DNA of 64,000 bases from Paucibacter sp. KBW04. Lineage in GTDB: Bacteria > Pseudomonadota > Gammaproteobacteria > Burkholderiales > Burkholderiaceae_C. Below are positions 19,890 through 29,330 of this stretch, in pieces. A program made the translations under genes and the position numbers. The stretch's first letter is position 1. Each line of letters begins with the position of its first letter. The stretch spans positions 118,752 through 182,751 of the forward strand of contig NZ_QAJN01000016.1 of the NCBI RefSeq assembly GCF_003852425.1. Reading direction: 5' to 3'. The notes under the pieces are model-generated. The model was not told where the DNA came from, did not search any database, and was given only the letters and a program-made list of their open reading frames with translations.

Positions 19890-21149
19890 TTAGCGAGCAG
19901 CGCCGCTGGCGGCCGAAGCGGCTGATGCGGGGGCAGCAGCAGGCGCAGCGGCCGAAGCCGGCGACCAAGGCACGGGCGACACCGGTGCGCCGGGCACAAA
20001 CATTTTCTGGAAGCCGTCGACGATGACTTGCTCGCCCGGCTTCAGGCCGTCCAGCACCACCCACTGGTTGCCCTGGGCATGATCCACCTTGACCATGCGA
20101 GGCACCGGCTTGTTGTCAGGCCCCACCAGCAGCACGGAATCGCCCTGATTGCTGCGCTTGACGGCTTGCTGAGGCAGCAAGATGCCCGAGGGCAGCTCGC
20201 CCTGGCTCAGGCGCACCCGCACATACTGGCCGGGCAACAACTGCTGGCCGGGGTTGGGCACCTCGGCGCGCAGGGTGACCTGGCCCGAGCTGGCATCCAC
20301 GCTCAAATCGGTGAACAGCAACTTGCCGGGCTTGGCCAGCTCCGTGCCGTCGTCCAACACGATGCGAACTTGGGCGGCTTGATCGCCGGCCGAGCGCAGC
20401 TTGCCGGAGTTCAGGGCGCGGCGCAGTTGTTGCACCTCGTTGGCACTCTGGGTGAAGTTGACGTAGACGCTGCCGGTCTGCTGGATCAGTGCCAGCTGGG
20501 TGGCCTCGGCAGCGCTGACCAGGGCGCCTTCGGTCACCAGAGCACGGCCGATGCGGCCGGAGATCGGCGCGCTGACCGCGGCGTAGTCCAGGCTCAGCTT
20601 GGCCGTCTTGATGGCTGCCTTGGCGGCGGCCACATCGGCTTCGGCCGCCTTGGCCGCTGCGACGGAGGCGATGTATTCCTGCTGGCTGATGGCCTTGCCA
20701 TCCACCAGGGGCTTGTTGCGTTCGGCCTGAGCCGAGGCCTGGGCCAGATTGGCCTGGGCCTTGATCAAGGTGGCTTGAGCGCTGTCCAGCGCGGCTTGGT
20801 AGGGGGCCGGGTCGATCTGGAACAGCACTTGGCCGGCCTTGACCTCGGCGCCTTCGGTGAACAGGCGCTTGAGCACCACGCCATTGACGCGAGCCCGCAC
20901 CTGGGCCGTGCGCTGGGCTTCCACCCGCCCAGGCAACTCGGTCTGCAGGCTGACCGGCTGCAGTTCGGCCTTGACCACCCCCACCTGGGGCGGGGGCGGC
21001 ATGCCGCCCGGGGCGCCACCGGCGCCGGCCTTGTCACCGCCGCCGCAAGCCGTCAGGGCCGCGGCCACCGCGACAACCAGAGGAACGAGGTAGAGCGCGC
21101 GTGCGCCCACACCCAAAGTGGATGGCTTGGAATTTGGTTTGGATTTCAT
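19890..21149 (-). CDS. RND efflux periplasmic adaptor lipoprotein (AcrA/MexA-like)
   Basis: Membrane-fusion protein linking the permease to the outer-membrane channel. The product has 419 residues from ATG 21149, with a lipoprotein signal ending LTACG, so it should be lipid-anchored in the inner membrane. The lipoyl halves (ELPGRVEAQRTAQVRARVNG and APISGRIGRALVTEGALV) flank an alpha-helical hairpin (about residues 115-180, rich in Ala/Gln), followed by beta-barrel and membrane-proximal domains. The C-terminus is an Ala/Pro-rich tail. An in-frame extension to 21326 crosses the AcrR-type operator and is not coding. It is the first gene of the efflux operon and is read divergently from its presumed repressor. 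Confidence 0.95.
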   Translation of the reverse strand: MKSKPNSKPSTLGVGARALYLVPLVVAVAAALTACGGGDKAGAGGAPGGMPPPPQVGVVKAELQPVSLQTELPGRVEAQRTAQVRARVNGVVLKRLFTEGAEVKAGQVLFQIDPAPYQAALDSAQATLIKAQANLAQASAQAERNKPLVDGKAISQQEYIASVAAAKAAEADVAAAKAAIKTAKLSLDYAAVSAPISGRIGRALVTEGALVSAAEATQLALIQQTGSVYVNFTQSANEVQQLRRALNSGKLRSAGDQAAQVRIVLDDGTELAKPGKLLFTDLSVDASSGQVTLRAEVPNPGQQLLPGQYVRVRLSQGELPSGILLPQQAVKRSNQGDSVLLVGPDNKPVPRMVKVDHAQGNQWVVLDGLKPGEQVIVDGFQKMFVPGAPVSPVPWSPASAAAPAAAPASAASAASGAAR

Positions 21150-21296
21150 GCTGAACGCGCTCGCTGGGCAGGTTTGAATCGATTCTTGGGGATGACAGGA
21201 GTTCTCAGGCATCTTGCTTTGGATCAAGCCCGCAACGCAATCCTGCGAGCGGTTTGAATGTGGGGTGATGTTGTGAAAGAGTTGGCTGGCAGTATA

Positions 21297-21320
21297 TACA
21301 TACATTCCTGCATGTATGTT
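21297..21320. promoter_or_regulatory. AcrR/TtgR-type operator
   Basis: A 24-base palindrome with perfect 8-base arms ACATACAT and ATGTATGT around TCCTGC. As I recall it, the E. coli acrAB operator has the same arms and the same six-base spacer length. It lies between the divergent efflux operon and tetR gene, 24 bases upstream of the tetR start, so repressor bound here could control both. Confidence 0.88.
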
Positions 21321-21343
21321 ACGCAAGCTAAAATGTCCCCAAC

Positions 21344-22120
21344 ATGGCCAGAAAAACCAAACAGGAAGCGCAAGAAACCCGCATGGGTATCCTCGACGCG
21401 GCGGAACAACTATTCCACCAGCGCGGGGTGTCCCGCTGCTCGCTGCAAGATATTGCGGCGGCCGCCGGTGTCACCCGGGGTGCCATTTACTGGCATTTCC
21501 AGGACAAGGCCGAGCTCTTTCACGCCATGATGGAACGCGCCACCATGCCTCTGGAAGAAGGCATGACGCCCAAGGATGACGAGGCCGAGGCCGAGGCGCC
21601 ACCGCTGACCCTGGCGGAGCTGCGCTGGGGTCTGGTCAACGTCTTCTACACCACCATGCACAACGAACGCACCCGCCGTGTGTTCGAGATCGCCATGCAA
21701 AAAGTGGAGTTCAGCGGCGAGATGCAGGCCCTGCAAGAACGCAAGCTGTCCAACCACCGCGAATGGCGTGACCTCAACCAAGCGGTGTTTGACCACGCCA
21801 TCCAGCTGGGCCAGCTGCCCGCCTCGCTGGACACCCGCAAGGCCGCCGTCACCCTGGTGGCCCTGGTGGACGGCATGCTTTACCAATGGATCATGGATCC
21901 CTGCTCCTTCGACCTGGTGGATGTGGGCCAGGCGGCGGTGGAGAACTTTTTGAAGGCCTTGAGCCTGGATGGCCCGGCCCTGCTGCCGCCCATGAGTGCC
22001 GAGGAAATCGCCCGACTGGGCCGGGGCGGAATTTGCCAACGCCCCGGTGGTGGCCAAAGAATCATCGGCCGACGCTTCCAAAAAGACGGGCCCAAGGACT
22101 CAGAACTTACCCGCAAATAG
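21344..22120 (+). CDS. TetR-family repressor of the efflux operon (AcrR/TtgR-like)
   Basis: DNA-binding repressor of 258 residues. The N-terminal helix-turn-helix (RCSLQDIAAAAGVTRGAIYWHFQDKAELF, given here in two parts: SLQDIAAAAGVTRG and AIYWHFQDK) is the classic AcrR/TtgR recognition region. The C-terminal ligand pocket has the NVFYTTMHNERTRRVFEI segment of that group. Drug binding is expected to release DNA and induce the pump. The gene starts at ATG 21344, next to a near-exact AcrR-type operator, and is divergent from the adaptor gene. The last 40 residues are basic and Gly-rich, longer than usual and probably disordered. Confidence 0.93.
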   Translation: MARKTKQEAQETRMGILDAAEQLFHQRGVSRCSLQDIAAAAGVTRGAIYWHFQDKAELFHAMMERATMPLEEGMTPKDDEAEAEAPPLTLAELRWGLVNVFYTTMHNERTRRVFEIAMQKVEFSGEMQALQERKLSNHREWRDLNQAVFDHAIQLGQLPASLDTRKAAVTLVALVDGMLYQWIMDPCSFDLVDVGQAAVENFLKALSLDGPALLPPMSAEEIARLGRGGICQRPGGGQRIIGRRFQKDGPKDSELTRK

Positions 22121-22348
22121 CCGGGGTCGGCGGGCGGACGCTTCGCCATCCTCAACCCTACTATTTACGGAAAAGCTCTAAGAAGCCACAAGTTCAAGCG
22201 GGACAAGGCCTTGGCTTTGTGCAGGCCATGCACGGGTTTGCCCCAGGACAGGGGACAATCGCCCGCTCCCCCGAATTCAAACTCGTCGTACCGACGTTTC
22301 AAGCTGGCTAGGTGCACACGCACAAGGCCAGCGCAGCCAGCCTCAGCC

Positions 22349-24817
22349 ATGCAAGCCCAGACCCCATCGAAATCCGCCAAGACCGCCAAACAAGGGAATG
22401 GCGCAGCCAAAGCCCTGACGGCCTACCGGCCGTTCTGGGCCAAGCGCTTCGGGCATGCGCCCTTCCTGCCCATGAGCCGGGCCGAGATGGACCAGCTGGG
22501 CTGGGACTCTTGCGACATCATCATCGTCACTGGTGACGCCTACGTTGACCACCCCAGCTTCGGCATGGCCGTGATCGGCCGCACCCTGGAGGCGCAGGGC
22601 TTCCGCGTGGGCATCATCGCCCAGCCCGACTGGCAAAGCGCCGACGCCTTCAAGGCCCTGGGCCGACCGAATCTGTTCTTCGGCGTGGCCGCGGGCAATA
22701 TGGATTCGATGATCAATCGCTACACGGCCGATCGCAAGATCCGCAGCGATGACGTCTACACGCCCGGCGGCCTGGGCGGCAAGCGGCCGGACCGCGCCAC
22801 CCTGGTCTACACCCAGCGCTGCAAAGAAGCCTGGAACGATGTGCCCATCATCATCGGCGGCATTGAGGCCTCGCTGCGCCGCATCGCCCACTACGACTAC
22901 TGGCAGGACAAGGTGCGCCGCTCGGTGCTGGTCGACTCCAAGGCCGATCTGCTGCTCTACGGCAATGCCGAGCGCGCCATCGTCGAGATCGCCCACCGCC
23001 TGGCCGCCCGCCAGCCCATCGAGAGCATCACCGATGTGCGCGGCACCGCCTTTATGCGCCGCACGAATGACCCCACGGCCGAGGGCTGGTTCGAGCTGGA
23101 CTCGACCGAGGTGGACATGCCCGGCCGCGTGGACGAGCACATCAGCCCTTACCAAACCATTGAGCAGACCGCTGAAGAGAAAGCGGCCGGCTGCGTCACC
23201 GGTCAAGTCAAAGCAGGTGACGGCAGCAAGCCCATCACCATCCACCGCGCCACGCCCAAGCCCCCGCTGGAAGGCAAGATCCAGATGCCGCCGCGCGAGC
23301 GCACCGTGATCCGCCTGCCCGCCTACGAGCAGGTCAAGAGCGACGCCGTGCTCTACGCCCATGCCAACCGCGTCCTGCATCTGGAAACCAACCCCGGCAA
23401 TGCGCGTGCCCTGGTGCAGCGCCATGCCGACCGTGACGTCTGGATCAACCCGCCGCCCATCCCGCTGACCACGCCGGAGATGGACCATGTCTTCGACCTG
23501 AACTACGCCCGCGCCCCGCATCCCAGCTATGCCGACGCCAACGGCAGCCACGACGGTGAGACCAAGATCCCGGCATGGGAGATGATCCGCTTCAGCGTCA
23601 ACATCATGCGCGGCTGCTTTGGCGGCTGCACCTTCTGCTCCATCACCGAGCATGAGGGCCGCATCATCCAGAGCCGCTCGGAAGACTCGGTGATCCGCGA
23701 GATCGAGGAGATGCGCGACAAGGTCAAGGGCTTCACCGGCGTCATCTCCGACCTGGGCGGCCCCACGGCCAATATGTATCGCATCGGCTGCAAGAGCCCC
23801 GAGATCGAGGCCGCCTGCCGCAAGCCCTCCTGCGTCTACCCCGGCATTTGTCAGAACCTCAATACCAATCACGACCCGCTGATCAAGATGTACCGCCGCG
23901 CGCGGGCCTTGAAGGGCGTGAAGAAGATTCTGATCAGCTCGGGCCTGCGCTACGACCTGGCCGTGCAATCGCCCGAGTATGTAAAAGAGCTGGTCACCCA
24001 CCATGTGGGCGGTTACTTGAAGATCGCGCCCGAGCACACCGAAGACGGCCCGCTGTCCAAGATGATGAAGCCCGGCATCGGCAGCTACGACCGCTTCAAG
24101 AAGATGTTCGACGCCGCCAGCGAGGAAGCCGGCAAGAAGCAGTACCTGATCCCCTACTTCATCGCCGCCCACCCGGGTACCTCGGACGAGGACATGATGA
24201 ACTTGGCGGTTTGGCTCAAGAGCAATGGTTTCCGTGCCGACCAGGTGCAGACCTTCTACCCCAGCCCCATGGCCACCGCCACGGCCATGTACCACTCCAA
24301 CAAAAACCCGCTGAAGAAGGTCAGCCGCGACCCGGCCCTCAGCGAGACGGTGGACATCGTGCGCGGCGACCGCCGCCGCCGCCTGCACAAGGCTTTTCTG
24401 CGCTATCACGATGCGAACAACTGGCCCATGCTGCGCGAGGCGCTCAAGACCATGGGGCGCAGCGATCTGATCGGTAACGGCAAACACCATCTGATCCCGA
24501 CTTTCCAGCCCGTCACCGATGGCAGTTACGAGAGCGCTCGGCGCAAGAATTCAACGCCGACCGGCGTCAAGACCTCGGTGGCCAAACCCTTGGCCAAGCA
24601 GCGCAGCGCCCAGCCCGTCCCGGGTCAAATCCTGACCCAGCACACCGGCCTGCCGCCGCGCGATAACGGCTCTCGACCGGCCCGCGCCGAGCGTGCCATG
24701 CCCGTGGGCGCGCCTCGCACCGCCTCGCATGCCGGCCCGCGCAGCAGCGTGCACAGCGCCAACAAGGCCGGCGGCCAACGCGCCAAGCCGGCGCACAAGC
24801 CCGCCGGTAAACGTTAA
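22349..24817 (+). CDS. YgiQ-family radical SAM protein
   Basis: A large radical S-adenosylmethionine enzyme (822 residues) of the widespread YgiQ family, whose reaction remains undefined. The N-terminal domain begins [20 protein letters not shown] and contains [12 protein letters not shown], typical of the family's cobalamin-binding-like region. The Fe4S4-binding CxxxCxxC motif is in [11 protein letters not shown] at about residues 422-429. A C-terminal DUF3362-like domain ([17 protein letters not shown]) follows, then a long disordered Lys/Pro/Ala tail. ATG 22349 ([11 protein letters not shown]) is chosen; an earlier in-frame ATG at 22211 adds Arg/Pro-rich non-family sequence. Its stop codon interlocks with the stop of the convergent YqjK-like gene (shared TTAA). 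Confidence 0.93.
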   Translation: MQAQTPSKSAKTAKQGNGAAKALTAYRPFWAKRFGHAPFLPMSRAEMDQLGWDSCDIIIVTGDAYVDHPSFGMAVIGRTLEAQGFRVGIIAQPDWQSADAFKALGRPNLFFGVAAGNMDSMINRYTADRKIRSDDVYTPGGLGGKRPDRATLVYTQRCKEAWNDVPIIIGGIEASLRRIAHYDYWQDKVRRSVLVDSKADLLLYGNAERAIVEIAHRLAARQPIESITDVRGTAFMRRTNDPTAEGWFELDSTEVDMPGRVDEHISPYQTIEQTAEEKAAGCVTGQVKAGDGSKPITIHRATPKPPLEGKIQMPPRERTVIRLPAYEQVKSDAVLYAHANRVLHLETNPGNARALVQRHADRDVWINPPPIPLTTPEMDHVFDLNYARAPHPSYADANGSHDGETKIPAWEMIRFSVNIMRGCFGGCTFCSITEHEGRIIQSRSEDSVIREIEEMRDKVKGFTGVISDLGGPTANMYRIGCKSPEIEAACRKPSCVYPGICQNLNTNHDPLIKMYRRARALKGVKKILISSGLRYDLAVQSPEYVKELVTHHVGGYLKIAPEHTEDGPLSKMMKPGIGSYDRFKKMFDAASEEAGKKQYLIPYFIAAHPGTSDEDMMNLAVWLKSNGFRADQVQTFYPSPMATATAMYHSNKNPLKKVSRDPALSETVDIVRGDRRRRLHKAFLRYHDANNWPMLREALKTMGRSDLIGNGKHHLIPTFQPVTDGSYESARRKNSTPTGVKTSVAKPLAKQRSAQPVPGQILTQHTGLPPRDNGSRPARAERAMPVGAPRTASHAGPRSSVHSANKAGGQRAKPAHKPAGKR

Positions 24818-25146
24818 GTCGGGTTTTGAGGTGGCGGGGCTTGCGGGTCCTGGCCGGGTGCCACGCTCTTGGCCTGAGTCAACTCGCGCAACAAGTTAGC
24901 CAGGCGCAGACCCAGCTGGGCAAAACCCAGCCAGCGCGCCAGGCGGCTGGACTCGGCGCCCGCCCCTTTTTGCTTGAGGCCGCGCAGCAGAAAACTCGCC
25001 CCCGCCGCGCCACCGGCCAAGCCCCACCAACCCAGGGGCTGGCGAAAGACCTGCGCCTCACGGCGGATCTCGCCACGTAACTCGATATTGCGCAGACGCA
25101 GGGCCAGTTCGCGCTGCTTGAGCTCGGCCAATTCTTGTTTGAACAT
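24814..25146 (-). CDS. YqjK-like small protein
   Basis: Protein of 110 residues with a charged coiled-coil N-terminus ([22 protein letters not shown] as two parts: [10 protein letters not shown] and [10 protein letters not shown]), a short hydrophobic stretch ([15 protein letters not shown]) and a Pro/Gln-rich tail. Position directly after the YqjE-like gene, three bases apart, mirrors the yqjD-yqjE-yqjK order of enterobacteria, where these proteins are membrane-associated and stress-induced. The sequence match to YqjK is weak and rests mainly on context. Its stop overlaps the convergent ygiQ-type stop. Confidence 0.65.
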   Translation of the reverse strand: MFKQELAELKQRELALRLRNIELRGEIRREAQVFRQPLGWWGLAGGAAGASFLLRGLKQKGAGAESSRLARWLGFAQLGLRLANLLRELTQAKSVAPGQDPQAPPPQNPT

Positions 25147-25149
25147 GGC

Positions 25150-25551
25150 TCAGTCCCCCAGTGCCGCGCGATCACGCGCCAATTCGGCCACGGTGCCGGC
25201 GAAGGCCCCCCCCTTCTGGCTCAGGCTGCGGCTGGCTTTTTTCCAACACCACCAGGCCGCCGCGAAATAAGCCGCAGCCATCAAAAGCGCACACAGCCAG
25301 CGCCAGGCCTCGGGGCTCAGGAGCAGCAGGCCGGCGCTGAACAGGCCCAGACCGGCAATCGCCAGCAGCAAGGCCATCAGCGTCTGAGCCAGGGCGGCGA
25401 ACAGGCGCAGCTTCTCGGCCTCCAACTCGACGGAGACCAACTCCACCCGGTTCTGCAGCAACTCCAGGCCGTGCAAGCCCATGCGCCGCAAGCTGGCGAA
25501 CAGGCCGGGGCCCGCCTGCTGCGCCTGACCCGATGTTTGTTCTTCACTCAT
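25150..25551 (-). CDS. Phage holin family protein (YqjE-like, PF07332 type)
   Basis: Inner-membrane protein of 133 residues. An amphipathic segment (GLFASLRRMGLHGLELLQNRVELVSVE, as GLFASLRRMG and ELLQNRVELVSVE) precedes two adjacent transmembrane helices (about residues 55-105) and a charged C-terminus, the layout of YqjE/holin-superfamily III proteins. Despite the family name it is a chromosomal housekeeping-type protein, not a lysis gene. ATG 25551 follows a G-rich ribosome-binding stretch; a GTG two codons earlier is possible. The DUF883/YqjD partner is not adjacent but is encoded 6 kb away at 31626-31937. Confidence 0.82.
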   Translation of the reverse strand: MSEEQTSGQAQQAGPGLFASLRRMGLHGLELLQNRVELVSVELEAEKLRLFAALAQTLMALLLAIAGLGLFSAGLLLLSPEAWRWLCALLMAAAYFAAAWWCWKKASRSLSQKGGAFAGTVAELARDRAALGD

Positions 25552-25735
25552 GCCCACCCCCCAAAATTGAAAACTGTTGCGCTCTTGTACAGATCAAGCC
25601 AGTTGCAAATCGTTTATAACCGAGCACTTCGTCTCTTGAATGCGGCGAAGACGCCACCGCGAGCATGGCGATGTCGGAAAGAATCGAATACCCTTGCACC
25701 ATTGTCAATCTATCGGCTGGAGCATAGCCCCCCCC

Positions 25736-27985
25736 ATGCAAGAGACACACAGTCCGATGCGCTCTGAGACCCAGGGTGATGACGATTTGCTGGAATTCCT
25801 GGATGGCCCGGAACCGGGCGAACGGGACCCTGCCGCTCTCGGCAACCCCTGGCGCATCCTGATCGTCGATGACGACAGCGACGTTCACAAAGCCACCGAA
25901 CTGGCCATGCAAGGCCTCTTGGTCGAGGGTTTGCCGCTGAGTTTTCTGCATGCCAGCTCCGCCGCCGAAGCCCGTTATGTGCTGGCCCACGAGGCCGACC
26001 TCGCCGTCGTGCTGCTGGACGTGGTGATGGAGTCTGAAGATTCAGGCCTGCAGCTGGTGCGCTATATCCGCGACGATCTGCAGCTGGCCTCCATCCGCAT
26101 CGTGCTGCGCACGGGTCAACCGGGTTATGCCCCCGAGATCGAAACGGTGCAGGCCTATGACATCAACGACTACAAGACCAAGTCCGAGCTGACCCGCACC
26201 CGGCTGTACACGGTGCTGACCGCCGCCATTCGCTCCTACCGCCAGATCTGCTCGCTGGAAGCGAACCGACGGGGTCTGGAAATGATTGTCGAGGCCAGCA
26301 CCGAGCTGAGCCGCCTGCGCGGCCTGCACCGCTTCTCAGAAGGCGTGGTGACCCAGATCTGCGCCATGCTGGGCATCCTGCCCGAGGGCTTGGTCTGCGC
26401 CCAGGTGGGCACCGATGCCAACACCGATGTGCGCATCGTTGCCGCCGCCGGTCAGTACAGCGGATTGATGGACTGCCCCCTGGCCACCGTGCCGATTGCC
26501 TCGGTGCGCGAACCTCTGCAGCGCTGCCTGGAAGCCCGCGAGAACATTTACGAAGACGGCACCTGCCTTTACTTCGGCCTCTCCAACGGCCGGCCCATGG
26601 CCGCTCTGGTCGATGTGGGCCGCAAGCTGGGCGAGCTGGATCAGCGCCTGCTGCGTGCCTTCTGCGCCAATATCTCGGTAGGCCTGGAAAATGTGGTGCT
26701 CTACAGCCAGTTGCTGGACCAGGCCTATAACGACCAGCTGCTGCGCCTGCCCAACCGCAATCGTTTTGTCGAGCTGCTGGACAAAAACCTCAAGGATCCG
26801 GACGGCATCACGCTGGCCCTGATCGATATTGACGACTTCTCCGACATCAACGACGCCTTCGGCCATCATTTCGGTGACCAGGTCCTGCAGGCCGTGGTCG
26901 TGCGTCTGGGCGAGAAGCTGGGTTTCAACACCGCCATGGCGCGGGTCGGTGCCGACACCTTCGGCCTGCTAGGCCCCAGCAAACAAGTCTGCGCCGAGGC
27001 GATTCAAGCCGTCTTTAGCGAACAGTTCTCGGTCTCGGGCGAGCGCTTGCAGCTTTCGGCCACCACCGGCCTGGTGCGCCTGGAAGACTCAGCCGCGGTC
27101 GGCTCGGAGCTGCTGCTGGATGCGCAAATCGCGCTCAAGCAAGCCAAGCTGCAACACCGCGGCTCCTCGCAATACTTCTCTCCGGCCATGGGCACCGACG
27201 CGCGCGAGCGCTTCAAGCTGCTCAAGGGCTTGCGCGCCGGCTTTGAGGAAAACCGCCTCTTCGTGGTCTACCAACCTCAGGTGGAGCTCAGCAGCGGCCG
27301 CGCCATCGGCGCCGAGGCCTTGCTGCGCTGGCGCACCGAGGAAGGCAATTTTGTCCCGCCGGATCAGTTCATCCCGCTGGCCGAAAAGTCCGGCCTCATC
27401 ATCAGCATCGGTGAATTCGTGCTGCGCACCGCCTGTCACCAGGTCAAACGCATGCTGGAGCTGGGCTACCCCGACTTCCGCATGTGTGTGAACGTCTCGC
27501 TGGCGCAGTTCCGCCACCCTGATTTCATGTCCATGCTGCTGCGCGCCCTGCGCGACATCGGCATCAACGGCCGCAATCTGGAACTGGAAATCACCGAGTC
27601 CATGGCCATGGAGGACACCGAGCTGGTGATGCATGTGCTGTCTGAAATCAAGCGCTGCGGCATCACCGTCGCCATCGACGACTTCGGCACCGGCTTCTCC
27701 TCGCTAAGCCATCTGCGCCAGTTGGATGTGGACCGGCTCAAAATCGACCGCGCCTTTGTGCGCGAGGCGCAAAGCTCCACGGCCGGCTCCACCATCGCGC
27801 AAATGGTCATCAATCTGGGCCGCGGCCTGGGCCTGACCGTGATCGCCGAAGGCATCGAGGGCGAAGAACAGCGCCAGCAATTGCTGGCCCTGGGCTGCCA
27901 CGAGGGCCAGGGCTATCTGTTCGCCCGCCCCATGGCCGCCGAGCAGCTGGAGCGCTGGATGGAGCAGCAGACTCAGCCCAGCTGA
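25736..27985 (+). CDS. Response regulator with DUF3369, degenerate GGDEF and EAL domains
   Basis: Predicted cytoplasmic c-di-GMP phosphodiesterase of 749 residues under phosphorelay control. The receiver domain (ILIVDDDSDVH, phospho-acceptor Asp in VVLLDVV near residue 94, Lys in DYKTKSE) is followed by a DUF3369 sensor domain (about 190-340). A GGDEF domain follows whose signature reads GADTF, so cyclase activity is probably lost and it may only bind GTP or dimerise. The EAL domain is complete (AEALLRW, EITESMAME, DDFGTGFSSL), predicting c-di-GMP hydrolysis. ATG 25736 is chosen over the upstream in-frame 25640. No kinase gene is adjacent, so its partner is unknown. Confidence 0.92.
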   Translation: MQETHSPMRSETQGDDDLLEFLDGPEPGERDPAALGNPWRILIVDDDSDVHKATELAMQGLLVEGLPLSFLHASSAAEARYVLAHEADLAVVLLDVVMESEDSGLQLVRYIRDDLQLASIRIVLRTGQPGYAPEIETVQAYDINDYKTKSELTRTRLYTVLTAAIRSYRQICSLEANRRGLEMIVEASTELSRLRGLHRFSEGVVTQICAMLGILPEGLVCAQVGTDANTDVRIVAAAGQYSGLMDCPLATVPIASVREPLQRCLEARENIYEDGTCLYFGLSNGRPMAALVDVGRKLGELDQRLLRAFCANISVGLENVVLYSQLLDQAYNDQLLRLPNRNRFVELLDKNLKDPDGITLALIDIDDFSDINDAFGHHFGDQVLQAVVVRLGEKLGFNTAMARVGADTFGLLGPSKQVCAEAIQAVFSEQFSVSGERLQLSATTGLVRLEDSAAVGSELLLDAQIALKQAKLQHRGSSQYFSPAMGTDARERFKLLKGLRAGFEENRLFVVYQPQVELSSGRAIGAEALLRWRTEEGNFVPPDQFIPLAEKSGLIISIGEFVLRTACHQVKRMLELGYPDFRMCVNVSLAQFRHPDFMSMLLRALRDIGINGRNLELEITESMAMEDTELVMHVLSEIKRCGITVAIDDFGTGFSSLSHLRQLDVDRLKIDRAFVREAQSSTAGSTIAQMVINLGRGLGLTVIAEGIEGEEQRQQLLALGCHEGQGYLFARPMAAEQLERWMEQQTQPS

Positions 27986-27988
27986 GTC
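27970..27988. terminator. Possible bidirectional terminator hairpin
   Basis: Perfect inverted repeat GACTCAGC-CCA-GCTGAGTC overlapping the stop of the EAL gene, between two convergent genes. The following bases (GCTTCTTCTA) are only moderately T-rich, so terminator function is uncertain. Confidence 0.35.
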
Positions 27989-28007
27989 GCTTCTTCTATC
28001 CTCGATC

Positions 28008-28841
28008 TCAGAACCCGCGGCTCAGACTCAAGAACAGCTCGGGCTGCAGACGCCGCTGGACCAGCGGGCTGCCGGCAGCATCGCCGCGCAGCTGTTGAAC
28101 GGCCAAACGCCCTTGCAGCTGCCACTCCTCGTCCCACTGGTAGTGGACGCGTGCAAACAGACCCACATTCTTGATGCCGGAACCCAGGGTGTAAGCAGCT
28201 TGGCCCGTGGCCGCCGCTTGCGCGGCATTGATGCCCAGCAAGGTGTTGGCCAATTGGGCATCCATCCATTGCGCGGACACCCCGGCCGCCAAGGCCAGGC
28301 CGGGCGCGGCCACCAGGCCGTAACCCCCTTCCACCTGCAGCGAACTCCCCCGCTCGGCCGGTTTGCCCCAAGCATTCAAGCGCCCCAGCCGCGTGCTGCT
28401 GACCCATTGCATCACCCACGGTCCATGGCTCAACTCGGCACTGAGTCGCAGCGCGGCGGCCAGCTTGATCTCATCGAGCTTGGCAAAGCGATCGGGCAGA
28501 TCCTGGCTGCGGCGCAGGTAGAGATCCGGCAGGAGCGAGGCGCCCAAACGCAGGCCTGGCAAGACCTGACCCTCGATTCCCAGCCCGTGCACCGTGCTGA
28601 TGAAAAAGCGCTCGCGGTAGCGCGATTCCAGCAGCGGCACCGGCAAAGCCCAAAGCCGATCCGAGCCGGGGTATTTCGGAAAGGCCGCGAAGCCCAGGCC
28701 CCAACGATGGGCCCAAGGACTTGTGGTCGATTCCTTGGATGCATGGGCGTTCTGCATAGCTGGCGTGGAAGGCGCTTCAGCTCGGGCGCTCAGCGCAGCG
28801 GCGCCCCAGAACAGCAGGCAGATGATGGCAGCAATTTGCAT
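28008..28841 (-). CDS. MipA/OmpV family outer-membrane protein
   Basis: Outer-membrane beta-barrel protein of 277 residues. The signal peptide covers residues 1-23 (MQIAAIICLLFWG...RAEA). The mature part shows the family pattern: WGLGFAAFPKYPGSD near the start, alternating aromatic strands, and a terminal Phe in LSLSRGF that is recognised by the BAM machinery. MipA proteins have been linked to murein-hydrolase scaffolding and, in two-component-regulated versions, to metal or antibiotic stress. It follows the DUF3060 lipoprotein gene by 59 bases on the same strand, and both lie divergent from a two-component system that probably controls them. ATG 28841 gives the signal peptide; an upstream in-frame start does not. 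Confidence 0.88.
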   Translation of the reverse strand: MQIAAIICLLFWGAAALSARAEAPSTPAMQNAHASKESTTSPWAHRWGLGFAAFPKYPGSDRLWALPVPLLESRYRERFFISTVHGLGIEGQVLPGLRLGASLLPDLYLRRSQDLPDRFAKLDEIKLAAALRLSAELSHGPWVMQWVSSTRLGRLNAWGKPAERGSSLQVEGGYGLVAAPGLALAAGVSAQWMDAQLANTLLGINAAQAAATGQAAYTLGSGIKNVGLFARVHYQWDEEWQLQGRLAVQQLRGDAAGSPLVQRRLQPELFLSLSRGF

Positions 28842-28900
28842 GATGGGATCTCTAGTGAATTGAATGGCGAAGGTGCTGGGCAAGCTCGGGGACGAGCGGC

Positions 28901-29281
28901 TCAAAACTCAATCACATCGTTGTTGGCGCCGGCCTTGCTGACCTTGGCCTTGAAGCCGCGCGGCACATAGACGGTGTTGCCACTGCCGCTGAAGTCGATG
29001 TGCTGAATGCTGGCGCCTGCTTTGACGCGGACGGTGTTGTTAAAGCCGGTGATCAGCAGCTTGGCCACCGTGCTGGTGGCGGCGACGGACACCTCGTTGC
29101 GAGCACCGCTGATCTCAATGTCATAAAGGCCGGACTTGTCCACATTGACGCTCAAGCCCAGGCCATCGATCAGCACCCGACCGTCTTCTTCGGAACTGCC
29201 GCCGCAGGCCGAGAGCAGGCCCAGCATGCACAGCAGGCTGAGCGACACGAGACGGCGGCGACCGGATAGAAACTGTTTCAT
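28901..29281 (-). CDS. DUF3060 domain lipoprotein
   Basis: Predicted lipoprotein of 126 residues: basic n-region, hydrophobic core and LSACG lipobox with Cys near residue 27. The rest matches the DUF3060 pattern of short repeating beta strands (VNVDKSGLYDIEISGARNEV, as VNVDKSGL and DIEISGARNEV; ITGFNNTVRVKAGASI; SGSGNTVYVPRGF), suggesting a small right-handed beta-helix. Function unknown. ATG 29281 is chosen because it alone gives the signal sequence. It is probably co-transcribed with the downstream MipA gene and read divergently from the response regulator gene, with tandem TGAAG repeats in the shared promoter region. Confidence 0.85.
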   Translation of the reverse strand: MKQFLSGRRRLVSLSLLCMLGLLSACGGSSEEDGRVLIDGLGLSVNVDKSGLYDIEISGARNEVSVAATSTVAKLLITGFNNTVRVKAGASIQHIDFSGSGNTVYVPRGFKAKVSKAGANNDVIEF

Positions 29282-29330
29282 GGCAAACACATAGGAGTGG
29301 AAGAACGCTGCGCAGTCTGCTGTCAGGCAA

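Noticed and set aside
21150..21326. N-terminal extension of the efflux adaptor up to 21326
   Set aside because: It would run through the AcrR-type operator and precede a clean lipoprotein signal at 21149.
22343..24490. 715-codon open frame on the minus strand
   Set aside because: Antisense to the radical SAM gene, with Val/Gly/Asp-rich shadow composition.
25150..25551. Prophage lysis gene
   Set aside because: The holin-family protein is the chromosomal YqjE type, and no phage genes surround it.
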